Made by a program: the position numbers and the translations under genes
Shown: one piece after another, positions 1-7,730 of the stretch
Position numbering within the stretch: position 1 is the stretch's first letter
How the letters are laid out: every line of letters begins with the position of its first letter
Notes under the pieces: generated by a model
What the model saw: the letters and a program-made list of their open reading frames with translations, nothing else
Databases searched by the model: none
Told to the model about the DNA's origin: nothing
Assembly (NCBI GenBank): GCA_019752635.1
Contig: JAIELX010000025.1
Location: forward strand, 79,389 to 143,388
DNA from: Candidatus Obscuribacterales bacterium
GTDB lineage: Bacteria; Cyanobacteriota; Vampirovibrionia; Obscuribacterales; Obscuribacteraceae
Direction of reading: 5' to 3'
Length of the DNA stretch: 64,000 bases

Positions 1-937
1 GCATCACTTGTTCGCGCCCGTGCCTCCAGTTTTCACCGTCGTAGTACTTAACGTCTTCCGGTTGGCCGCCTCTGCGAGTGGTTAGTTTCTGTTCGCGCCA
101 ATTGGCATGCATCACTAACTGATCGTTGTGTTGGACGGTTAGCGCATCGCTGCCGGCATCACGAACAACCGTGCGCGGCCATGCCTTGCTGCCCGGGGGC
201 TGCGGCTCGTTCGGGTTGAAGGTGATTTGGACCTGACCTGACGGCAACTTGGTTGCGTTGCCGTGGCGCCATTGGTATCCGTCCCAGTAGTCTTTGTCCT
301 GTTCACGTCCATCGGTACCGATCTTGGTGCGCGAGTAGTCGTTGTAGTTTCGCAGATCGCGCGACCCGTCGGTCTTGCGCGTGACGTAGATGTTTAACTC
401 GGTATTGCGAGCGTCATACTGTATGTCGCCGCCTGCAGTTTTCTGCGTGATGTTGCCGAGAATTTTTCCGTCTTTAGCGCACAGAGGGAAACCGAGCGCG
501 TTGCTTCCCGCGAACGCCTGGAGTTCTTGAGCGTTGAGGGGCTGGTCGCCGCGCATCACCTGCCACTCTTTGGGGCCGGTTCGGCGCATCGTTGTACCAT
601 CGCCGAAGTTTATTGCGTCAACTTCGCCTCTAGCATTGCGAACGGTTTCAAACGTGTTCCTGTCCCCGGTTCGCTCTGGCGCCGGAGGACCGACGCGGTC
701 GGTGGGACCCTGATGGTAATCGTAACCGCTGCTGCCGGGCTGGTTGCGATCGCCGGTTCGGGCAGGCGGCTGCGTACGATCCGAGCCTCCTTGGTGGAAG
801 TCGTATCCGTTGCCGTTGCCGAATAGCTCTGCAACATATTGTTCTCTTAATGGATTGGTCGTTGGGTTGGGTTGACCGGTTTCATTAACACGGTCGACTG
901 GACGCACGGTCTCAGTCAGTTCGGGGCGGCTGGTCAA
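1..937 (-). CDS. Repeat protein paralogous to its upstream neighbour (partial, 3' end outside window)
   Basis: The reading frame is open on the minus strand from a TTG at 937 to the left edge (at least 312 residues). It is closely related, segment by segment, to the protein encoded at 1029-2261. Both begin with a short stretch ending in RPVDRVN, continue with tracts of the type YDFHQGGS and RVGPPAPERT, then carry INFGDGT, MRRTGPKEWQ, NITQK, DIQYD and NIYVTRK, and two modules built on YWDG or YYDG followed by WRHG. The TTG start is chosen because the paralogue has a TTG at the equivalent place; an AAGGA lies upstream at a rather long distance. I see no signal peptide or membrane segment and do not recognise the family. 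The YxDGxxWRHG modules might be small beta repeats, which is inference. The C-terminus, where the paralogue is cysteine-rich, lies outside the window. Confidence 0.75.
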   Translation of the reverse strand, partial: MTSRPELTETVRPVDRVNETGQPNPTTNPLREQYVAELFGNGNGYDFHQGGSDRTQPPARTGDRNQPGSSGYDYHQGPTDRVGPPAPERTGDRNTFETVRNARGEVDAINFGDGTTMRRTGPKEWQVMRGDQPLNAQELQAFAGSNALGFPLCAKDGKILGNITQKTAGGDIQYDARNTELNIYVTRKTDGSRDLRNYNDYSRTKIGTDGREQDKDYWDGYQWRHGNATKLPSGQVQITFNPNEPQPPGSKAWPRTVVRDAGSDALTVQHNDQLVMHANWREQKLTTRRGGQPEDVKYYDGENWRHGREQVM

Positions 938-1028
938 TGAATTACTTTATCCTTATATTCCTGGTCTTATCTCCACAAAATCAATGGTGCCCGATCCCTG
1001 AAACCTTGCTAGCGTCTTTCTGTTCGCG

Positions 1029-2261
1029 TTAGCCGCATCGTCGTCCGTAGCATGGAGAGCAACCCGGCACGCAGTATTGTGGTTGTCCGTTTATGGAACA
1101 TCCGTTCGGACCGCATTGTGGTTGCGGACCACAACCGTTCGGACCGCAGCGCGGTTGCTGCCTGCGTCTTTGAAGCTCTTCTTGCTGACGTCGCCATGCA
1201 AGTTGTTCTTGCGTCGGCTCGTCCATCTGTCCAGTCTTTTCTTTGATTTCACCACTGGTGGTGTCAATCATCACGGACTGCGGTCCGGTGCCGTCCGTAA
1301 AATCAACTCGGCGCAGATTCGCGCTCTGCCCGCCGCCCGGAACTACTTGTTCGTTTCCGTGCCGCCAGTTTTCGCCATCATAATATTTGACGTCTTCTGG
1401 CTGACCCTCTGTGCGAGTTATGAGTTTCTGTTCTCTCCAGGAGGCATGCATCACCGATTGGTCACTGTGCTGCACTGTCAGGGAGTCGGTGCTCCTATCG
1501 CGTACAACCGAGCGCGGCCATGGCTTGTTGGCGCCGGCCGGCTGCTGCTCGTCTGCTTTGAAATTGATTTGAACCTGACCGGAGGGAAGCGCGACAGCGT
1601 CACCGTGCCGCCACTGATAGCCGTCCCAGTAATCTTTGTCTTGCACTTGGCCATCTGCGCCGACTTTCGTTCGCGAGTAGTCGTTGTAGTTGCGCACGTC
1701 CATGGTTCCATCGGGCTTACGCGTCACATAGATGTTCAGCTCTGTGTTGCGGCAATCATATTGGATATCACCGCCGGCTTCCTTCTGCGTTATGTTGCCG
1801 ATGATCTTTCCGTCTTGCACAGCCAGAGGGAATCTTAAAGCATTTGCCTGTGCAAACTGCGCCAGGTCTTGCGGGTTCAGCGGCTGTTCGCCACGAAATG
1901 CTTGCCACTCTTTAGGCCCGGTACGGCGCATGCTCGTTCCGTCGCCAAAGTTAATTGCTGTTACTTCGCCATTGGCGTCACGCACGGTGTCGAAAGTGTT
2001 TCTGTCCGAAGTGCGCTCAGGTGCCGGCGGTCCTACTCGGTCACCACCCTGGTGGTATTCGTAACCGCTACCAGACGGCGTCGGACGATCGCCCGTGCGT
2101 TCGGTCGGATTGGTCGATCCGCCCTGGTGAAAGTCGTATGCTCCGCCCGGGATAGTTTCGCTGACATACTCGTCCCGAAACGCATTCGTTGCAGCCGGAC
2201 CAGTCGCAGGGTCGTTCACACGGTCTACTGGGCGAAGGTTTTCGTTTTCTGATGTGGTCAA
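1029..2261 (-). CDS. Repeat protein with cysteine-rich C-terminal tail
   Basis: This is a 410-residue protein of unknown function and a tandem paralogue of the gene at 1-937, separated from it by about 90 bp on the same strand. The start is set at TTG 2261 because GAGG lies eight bases upstream and the paralogue has the same TTG and following sequence; an upstream extension to 2513 has no such conservation. The N-terminal 70 residues are rich in Gly, Pro and polar residues. The middle has repeated modules: INFGDGTSMRRTGPKEWQ, a YWDGYQWRHG module, and a YYDGENWRHG module followed by RRVDFTDGTG. The last 60 residues turn basic and Gln-rich (RRRQQ) and end in a tail with nine cysteines in CGPNGC, CVPGCSPC and RRCG motifs. 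That tail could bind metal or form disulfides. Duplication is clear from sequence; function is unknown. Confidence 0.85.
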   Translation of the reverse strand: MTTSENENLRPVDRVNDPATGPAATNAFRDEYVSETIPGGAYDFHQGGSTNPTERTGDRPTPSGSGYEYHQGGDRVGPPAPERTSDRNTFDTVRDANGEVTAINFGDGTSMRRTGPKEWQAFRGEQPLNPQDLAQFAQANALRFPLAVQDGKIIGNITQKEAGGDIQYDCRNTELNIYVTRKPDGTMDVRNYNDYSRTKVGADGQVQDKDYWDGYQWRHGDAVALPSGQVQINFKADEQQPAGANKPWPRSVVRDRSTDSLTVQHSDQSVMHASWREQKLITRTEGQPEDVKYYDGENWRHGNEQVVPGGGQSANLRRVDFTDGTGPQSVMIDTTSGEIKEKTGQMDEPTQEQLAWRRQQEELQRRRQQPRCGPNGCGPQPQCGPNGCSINGQPQYCVPGCSPCYGRRCG

Positions 2262-2393
2262 GATGCGTACCTCGCGGGATAGCCGGATACTAAATTCAGT
2301 TTGTGGAATATTTGTGAAATATATCCCGTAATGCCCGCCGTTTGGACGTTTAATGGGGGCAATTCTTCGTATTTCCCGCATGAGAATTTTGCC

Positions 2394-2675
2394 ATGAACT
2401 CGATTGAGACCGAAATTGAGCTGGCTGTCAGCAAAATGAAGACCAAAGACGACTTTTGTCACTTCCTGGAACTGTTGCTTCAAGACTACGATTCGAATCT
2501 CGAATTCTGGCAAAACCAGGATTTGCGTTCTTTCCTCGTCGGACTCCAGGGTTACGCCGAGGGGGAAGGTGGCTACATGGTTGCTTCCGAGGGTGGAAAA
2601 GCTCGGGCAGATTCTGAAAAGGTTTATTGGGCAACCTTCGCGGACATGATCGCCGCCGCACGAGCGTTTGCCTGA
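2394..2675 (+). CDS. Small DUF7660-like protein
   Basis: A 93-residue soluble protein. The pattern KTKDDFCHFLELLLQD, then W-x-N-x-x-L near the middle and a C-terminal W-x-x-FADMIAAARAF, resembles the DUF7660 family of small proteins, some of which lie near immunity or toxin genes; the assignment is from memory of the family pattern. The ATG at 2394 is preferred to the upstream ATG at 2331 because the family-like part begins just after it. The Shine-Dalgarno signal is weak. It is transcribed divergently from the repeat protein to its left and converges on the methyltransferase to its right. No partner toxin is visible next to it, so no immunity role is claimed. Confidence 0.65.
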   Translation: MNSIETEIELAVSKMKTKDDFCHFLELLLQDYDSNLEFWQNQDLRSFLVGLQGYAEGEGGYMVASEGGKARADSEKVYWATFADMIAAARAFA

Positions 2676-2803
2676 TTACAGCAGTTTAGCTATCGGTCTA
2701 GTTGTCGAACTTCTCTTGAGGCGAACTGGCAGGCACCCATCGACGTTAGGTAGCATGCGGGCGAGGTGTCTGCTGCTAGCCCGCGTGCAGTTCTTCGTGA
2801 TGG

Positions 2804-3532
2804 CTAGCTCATTCGCTCACAGACGAGCAGATGGTAGAGCGGAATGGAGAACGGTTCGTCCGCATGATTCTCGATCAGATAACGATTCAACTCTTTCGCT
2901 GCTTGTGGTGCCAGCGCAAGCGTGATGTATTGTCCAACCCATATTGCAACACTTGAATGACCGATGACGTGGCCGCGAAAACCAAGCTGCTGCATGGTGT
3001 TTAGCACCTGCTCCGTGTTTGGCAGTTCCCACTCCACGTGCTCCTTTATGAGCGAGTTGTTGGTCTGTCGATAGACCAGTTCCTGCGCATTTTTTGATTC
3101 GCTGCATGGATAATTCAGAACAATAAATCGGCTCGACATTCTTGCCAGTTCGCCTAAAGCCGCTTGTCGGTCTCTTGGGGGAATGTGCTCCAGGACATCG
3201 ATTGCGGTCACGAGCTCGTAGGATTTGTCCGCGGCGGGCGCTTGCAATATTGATGCGCCTGTTGTCGCCTGGTCAATGAGATCGACGTTGAACTCAGGCA
3301 AGAACAGGGCGAGGGCACCATCGTATCCTCCAACATCCAGCAATCGTTTTTCGCTTAGTGCAAGCGCCTTACTCGCTTCCGCTGCTGCATTCAGTCGGAC
3401 ATAGCGGTCCCACGAAAGGCTTTTGGCGTCTGCCTGCTCGGTAGTGTGAACAGAGTAGATTCCCTCCTGTAGTGTAGGAAGCAACTCGACACCGTCATTC
3501 TTTCTGATCGGAACCGGATTGGACATCGACAT
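2804..3532 (-). CDS. Class I SAM-dependent methyltransferase
   Basis: A 242-residue protein with a Rossmann-type methyltransferase core. Motif I is LLDVGGYDGALALFLP (about residue 65), followed by the acidic end of strand 2 (VDLID) and the motif with the metal- or substrate-side acid, ELVTAIDVLEHIPP (about residue 105). These are typical of the Methyltransf_11/23 group, which transfers a methyl group from S-adenosylmethionine to small molecules, lipids or cell-surface glycans. The substrate cannot be told from the sequence. The last 100 residues lack close landmarks. The gene stands alone, convergent with the DUF7660-like gene, and starts about 100 bp from the divergent SLOG gene. Confidence 0.85.
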   Translation of the reverse strand: MSMSNPVPIRKNDGVELLPTLQEGIYSVHTTEQADAKSLSWDRYVRLNAAAEASKALALSEKRLLDVGGYDGALALFLPEFNVDLIDQATTGASILQAPAADKSYELVTAIDVLEHIPPRDRQAALGELARMSSRFIVLNYPCSESKNAQELVYRQTNNSLIKEHVEWELPNTEQVLNTMQQLGFRGHVIGHSSVAIWVGQYITLALAPQAAKELNRYLIENHADEPFSIPLYHLLVCERMS

Positions 3533-3632
3533 TTCCTGCGTGACCGGTGCTCAATGTATCACATCGCTCACTTAACGAATCCCTTGGAACATGCTAGAAC
3601 GAACTTGTGCGGAAGTGCGATGCGGAGCAAAG

Positions 3633-4178
3633 ATGGCCAGGACGATTATTGGAGTGATGGGCGCCGGGGATAATGCCACTGCCGCCGATATCGAACGTGC
3701 GGCAGAGTTAGGCGAGCTCATCGCCCGACGCGGCTGGACATTGCTGACTGGCGGACGAAATGCAGGAGTGATGCAAGCTGCATCGAAATCAGCTAAGGAA
3801 TCAGGCGGACTGGTGATTGGTATTCTTCCTGGCAACAGCACGGATGGGATGTCCGAGTTTGTGGATATTCCAATAATCACTGGGATGGGAAGTGCAAGAA
3901 ACAACATCAACGTTCTGTCGAGCAAAGTTGTGATTGCCTGCGGTATTGGTGCGGGCACGGCTTCGGAGATCGGATTGGCGTTGAAAGCCAAGCGGCCGGT
4001 CGTGCTGCTTGGTTATAGTCGCGAAGCCTCCGAATTCTTTGTCTCTTTGAACTCTGAGTTGGTCACCGTTGTGTCCTCCGCGGTAGATGCGATAGAGGCG
4101 GTTTTGTCGATTCTAGAGAAAGAAATCGCAGGTGAATGGAAGCGACCAACCCGACCGGCAAGTTCGAAAACTGATTAG
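3633..4178 (+). CDS. SLOG/TIGR00725-like Rossmann-fold protein
   Basis: A 181-residue protein that looks like the TIGR00725 group of the SLOG (LOG/DprA-like) superfamily. It starts with the beta strand ARTIIGVMGAGDN, has the nucleotide-binding loop LLTGGRNAGVMQAASKSAKESGG around residue 40, then an arginine-containing helix (SARNNINVLSS) and a glycine-rich GIGAGTASEIGLAL stretch near residue 110. Members of the superfamily bind nucleotides or nucleotide sugars; LOG proteins release cytokinin bases, but the TIGR00725 group has no settled reaction. The ATG at 3633 is chosen over an upstream TTG/ATG because GGAG precedes it at a good distance and the fold begins immediately. It stands alone, divergent from the methyltransferase. 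Confidence 0.8.
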   Translation: MARTIIGVMGAGDNATAADIERAAELGELIARRGWTLLTGGRNAGVMQAASKSAKESGGLVIGILPGNSTDGMSEFVDIPIITGMGSARNNINVLSSKVVIACGIGAGTASEIGLALKAKRPVVLLGYSREASEFFVSLNSELVTVVSSAVDAIEAVLSILEKEIAGEWKRPTRPASSKTD

Positions 4179-4430
4179 TTTGACTCAGTGTTGTTGTCAG
4201 TCGGTTAATTGTTTCTAGGCTTCGGTCCGGGAATTGCTCCGTAGATAAGTCATGACGGAAGTTTTCAGCACTCAGCATCGGGGTGAAGGCGCTTCGATGA
4301 CACCCTACAGACGATGTAGGGGCGTGTACGCTAGGGGCATGTCGTGGACCCGTAACGCGTCCCCCTTGGGAATCTCTTGTTGGAACGCGGTCGTGCCACA
4401 GTTGTCACATCGCCTCTAAGGATTGAAGCC

Positions 4431-7400
4431 ATGAAAACGCGCCTAGTCACGACCGGTCTCGCATTGGCGAGTTCGCTGACAGTGCTGACATATTCGGTAT
4501 CTTTCGCAAACCCTGGAAATGGAAACGGGCCCGTTGGCAATCCCGGCAACGGATTCGGTAATGGCAACGGCAACGGATTCGGGAACGGTAATGGCAATGG
4601 AAACGGCCTCGGCAACGGCGGAACTCCGCCTGGTCAAGCAGGTAGTCTGCCGACAGTCCCAACCGGTCCTGTCGGTGGTGGTGGCGGTGGTGGTGCGGCG
4701 GCCGCAGCAGTCGCCGCTGTGACCGGGAACATTGGCTCCAGCATCAGCAACAGTGTTATCAACTCCGTGATTGGCAACATAGGCTCCGTTAACGGCAATG
4801 GTCACGGTCTCGGAAACCCTGGCGGCGGCGGTCTCGGCGGTGGCAGCGGACTCTCGAACGGTCTTGCCGGCATCATGAATAACAGCGTTTCGAACACATT
4901 GTCGAATACGCTTTCCGGCACCATCGCCGGTGCCATAGGAGGCGGTGCTGGTAATGGTCTTGCCGGATTGATGGGCGGCGGTTTGCCGAACGCCGGTCTA
5001 AGCAACATTATTAGCAATATCACGGGCGCGAACATCGGAAACGGTTTGCCCGGTGTCGGTGCTGGTAATGGTGCTTCGTCCTTGCCCTCTTCTGTCAACA
5101 ACCTCAGCTCACTAATCAATCAAGTTATCGGCGGAACCAGCGGCTCCAATGGCAATGGTCATAACAACCCGAGCGTTCCAGGCTTAGGGCATGGTTACGA
5201 CGCGGGTCCGGGCATGGGACCTGGTGTCGGTAACGGATATGGTCATAATGGCCTCAATCTGATCGGCGGCACTACAGGTGGTGGCGCGGGGGCAACGGGT
5301 GGAACGACCGGAGGAACTTCGAGCGGACTTACCGGATCTAATGGAATTGGACATAACAACCCGAGCGTTCCAGGCGTAGGACATGGTTACGACGCGGGCC
5401 CGGGCATGGGACCCGGTGTTGGAAACGGATATGGTCATAATGGATTGAATCTCGCAAGTGGTACTACCGGAGGCACGACTGGTGGCGCGACCGGCGGGAC
5501 GACTACTGGTGGCACGACCGGCGGGACGACCGGAGCCACTGGCAACGGGCATAACAATCCCAGCGTTCCTGGCGTCGGCCATGGATATGATGCGGGCCCT
5601 GGCATGGGACCCGGGCAAGGCAATGGTTACGGGCACAATGGGATGAATCCCAATGCGGGAACAACCGGCGGAACAACCGGCGGGACAACCGGCGGAACAA
5701 CCGGCGGAACAACCGGCGGGACAACCGGCGGAACGACCGGCGGAACAACCGGCGGGACAACCGGCGGGACGACCGGCGGGACAACCGGCGGAACGACCGG
5801 CGGAACAACCGGCGGGACAGCCGGCGGAACAACCGGCGGGACCACCGGCGGGACCACTGGCGGTACAACCGGTGGAACAACCGGCGGAACGACTGGTGGT
5901 CCAACTGGCGGGACGACCGGCGGGACAACCGGAGGGCCGGCCGGTGGAACGACTGGCGGTACAACCGGTGGAACTACCGGCGGAACGACTGGTGGTCCAA
6001 CAAGTCTCCTTTCGGAACCCGAGAATGTGATTACAGCTGAACTGCCGCTCGTGTTGCCGTTCCAATTGAAACTGCCCTCGGCAGCGCCGCAGGCCGTGGC
6101 TACGGATTTGACCAGAGTTCGTCATACCTATTTGCCATATGACATGAGCCTGCGCTTGATCCGGCTAGACGACTCATTGGCGAGCTCGGGAACTCCTTGG
6201 GTTGTCTCTACATTTAGACCGCAACCCTATGCGTTCGCCAATGACGCCAGCTCCATCATTCTGGCTTCGGCCGGTGCAATATTTGCCGTCACCGGTGATC
6301 ATGAAGTGACCATCAAGTCTGGCAGTCTCGTAATTGCGGCCGGACAAAGCCAGATTACGATCCGTACTCCGCTTGGTTCCATATATGTAGCTCCCGGAAG
6401 CTCGGTAGCCGTGGATCAGGATCACTTCGGCACGGTACGCGTTGCCAGCCTTGAAGGAGCGGCTCCAAGCTTTGATGTTCGATACAAAGGCACTCGCTCG
6501 GAGTTAGCTGTTGCGCCGAATCAAGAGTTGGTGATCTCCAAAAATCAGATAGCCTCGGCAGGTGTTTCCGATTTTGTGCCGTTGCTGGATAAGACCGCGG
6601 GTACAAACGCTTCCGGGCTCCTCATGTCAAACAGACCCATGAATCTGTCGAATGCCAACTACGGGGAACCGATTGCTTGTTGCGAGGAAAGTGCACTCAC
6701 GCCTGCGATGAGGTCGAGACTCGCTAGTTTGCGACAGGAGCTTGCGGACAACGGACAGAAGATTCCGCCGTCTTGCTCTTCGCCGTGGGGCGCCGGCGCA
6801 GGAATGGCCATGACCGCTATGCCCATTGCGCACGTTCAGTCTCCTGTGACACCTGGCGACGTGCGGATTCCAAAGGTTCCCCAAACAGTTGTACTAGGCT
6901 CTTGTCGCGTAACCAAAATGCCTGGCGCATTGGTAACCGAGAGCAACGGACGCGTCCATGTTGAGTCTGGTGAAGTTCTTGTTGATGCGTTGCGCGACAC
7001 CGATATTGTGGTTGGCAATTACAAAATTGATGTTCGAAGGGGCGCAATATTGCTGGTTTCAGCAAACAGTCGGTTGATAAAATTGTCGAACCTCTGCGAA
7101 AATTCGAAGAATTCAGTGGAAGTAACTGCACGTCAGCGAACCGTTGGTATCGCAGCTGGACAGCAAATCATGATTGGTGCACCCGGACACGAACTTAGCG
7201 GTGCAATGTCCTCGGACGGAGTAGCTCGTCGCCGAATTCAAATGCTTGAAGTCCAGGGTGCGCAAGCTGCAATCGCTGAATTCTCAGTGGTGTCCTTGTT
7301 CCATCAGGACAAGTGTCTCAAGCATTTGTTCGCGAGCACTCAGCGAGAAGACCGTGCATCAGCAGAGCGCATTCTCAAGATGGGCGCTTGTCTGCTACAT

Positions 7401-7463
7401 GTAACTGCCGCGCGAGGCGCATACCAAAAGGTTGCTTCCAGCGCTCATAGTTCGGACATGTAA
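4431..7463 (+). CDS. Secreted FecR-domain protein with glycine/asparagine and glycine-threonine repeats
   Basis: A 1010-residue exported protein. The ATG at 4431 follows AAGGA and opens a clear signal peptide (MKTRLVTTGLALASSLTVLTYS). Residues 25-240 are rich in Gly and Asn; three 36-residue repeats of the type GNGHNNPSVPG then occur, followed by a tract of about 28 GTTG tetrapeptides (residues 410-520). The rest is non-repetitive and resembles two FecR-type domains: one around residues 625-690 (KSGSLVIAAGQ, IRTPLGSIYVAPGSSV, VRVASLEG), and a more diverged one around 820-940 (VHVESGEVLVDA, IDVRRGAILLVSA, VGIAAGQQIMIGAPG). FecR domains sit in the periplasm or on the surface and in iron systems relay signals to sigma factors; no sigma factor gene is adjacent. 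A surface or matrix role is inferred from the low-complexity region. Confidence 0.85.
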   Translation: MKTRLVTTGLALASSLTVLTYSVSFANPGNGNGPVGNPGNGFGNGNGNGFGNGNGNGNGLGNGGTPPGQAGSLPTVPTGPVGGGGGGGAAAAAVAAVTGNIGSSISNSVINSVIGNIGSVNGNGHGLGNPGGGGLGGGSGLSNGLAGIMNNSVSNTLSNTLSGTIAGAIGGGAGNGLAGLMGGGLPNAGLSNIISNITGANIGNGLPGVGAGNGASSLPSSVNNLSSLINQVIGGTSGSNGNGHNNPSVPGLGHGYDAGPGMGPGVGNGYGHNGLNLIGGTTGGGAGATGGTTGGTSSGLTGSNGIGHNNPSVPGVGHGYDAGPGMGPGVGNGYGHNGLNLASGTTGGTTGGATGGTTTGGTTGGTTGATGNGHNNPSVPGVGHGYDAGPGMGPGQGNGYGHNGMNPNAGTTGGTTGGTTGGTTGGTTGGTTGGTTGGTTGGTTGGTTGGTTGGTTGGTTGGTAGGTTGGTTGGTTGGTTGGTTGGTTGGPTGGTTGGTTGGPAGGTTGGTTGGTTGGTTGGPTSLLSEPENVITAELPLVLPFQLKLPSAAPQAVATDLTRVRHTYLPYDMSLRLIRLDDSLASSGTPWVVSTFRPQPYAFANDASSIILASAGAIFAVTGDHEVTIKSGSLVIAAGQSQITIRTPLGSIYVAPGSSVAVDQDHFGTVRVASLEGAAPSFDVRYKGTRSELAVAPNQELVISKNQIASAGVSDFVPLLDKTAGTNASGLLMSNRPMNLSNANYGEPIACCEESALTPAMRSRLASLRQELADNGQKIPPSCSSPWGAGAGMAMTAMPIAHVQSPVTPGDVRIPKVPQTVVLGSCRVTKMPGALVTESNGRVHVESGEVLVDALRDTDIVVGNYKIDVRRGAILLVSANSRLIKLSNLCENSKNSVEVTARQRTVGIAAGQQIMIGAPGHELSGAMSSDGVARRRIQMLEVQGAQAAIAEFSVVSLFHQDKCLKHLFASTQREDRASAERILKMGACLLHVTAARGAYQKVASSAHSSDM
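5151..5648 (+). repeat. Three 108-bp dispersed direct repeats inside the FecR-domain gene
   Basis: Copies at 5151-5258, 5343-5450 and 5541-5648 each encode 36 residues of the pattern GNGHNNPSVPG, HGYDAGPGMGPG, NGYGHNG. They are separated by spacers of about 85-90 bp that encode Gly/Thr/Ala-rich sequence. Synonymous differences between copies show that the protein pattern is kept. Confidence 0.9.
5658..5997 (+). repeat. 12-bp tandem repeat tract encoding (Gly-Thr-Thr-Gly)n
   Basis: About 28 in-frame units of the type GGAACAACCGGC, with third-position variation and a few Thr-to-Pro or Thr-to-Ala changes near the 3' end. The unit length keeps the frame when copies are gained or lost, so the tract is expected to vary in length between strains. 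Confidence 0.92.
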
Positions 7464-7494
7464 TCGGCGATACTCGTCTTCGGTGTAAACCTGG

Positions 7495-7515
7495 AAGTCC
7501 GCTTTTGGCGGGCTT
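7495..7515 (+). terminator. Possible terminator after the FecR-domain gene
   Basis: An 8-bp stem (AAGTCCGC with GCGGGCTT, one G-U pair) with a 5-base loop lies 32 bp after the stop codon. Only a short T-rich stretch (CTTTGG) follows, so termination strength is uncertain. Confidence 0.4.
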
Positions 7516-7730
7516 CTTTGGTATTGAATACTGCAGTTGCGTCAAGTCGTTCGCTGGAATTGGCTTGCAGTCGTAAAGCAATCCCTGAAGGTTGCTTGCG
7601 GCGTTTTTGTTCGCCTCCGGGCTCTTGTCAGTGTCATGGCTTTTCCCAAACTCCTCCACGATTTTGACACGCAAGGGTTGTAAAGTGGGTTCACTCAGAC
7701 ATACCAATCCGGGTTATTGGGGGATACTGG

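Noticed and set aside
2754..2790. Intrinsic terminator between the DUF7660-like gene and the methyltransferase
   Set aside because: GCATGCGGGC can pair with GCCCGCGTGC, but the loop is about 16 bases and no T run follows on either strand.
5184..6125. Long antisense reading frames in the FecR repeat region
   Set aside because: They are by-products of the 12-bp and 108-bp repeats, which keep all frames open, and have Ser/Gly/Ala or Pro/Val repeats with no start signal.
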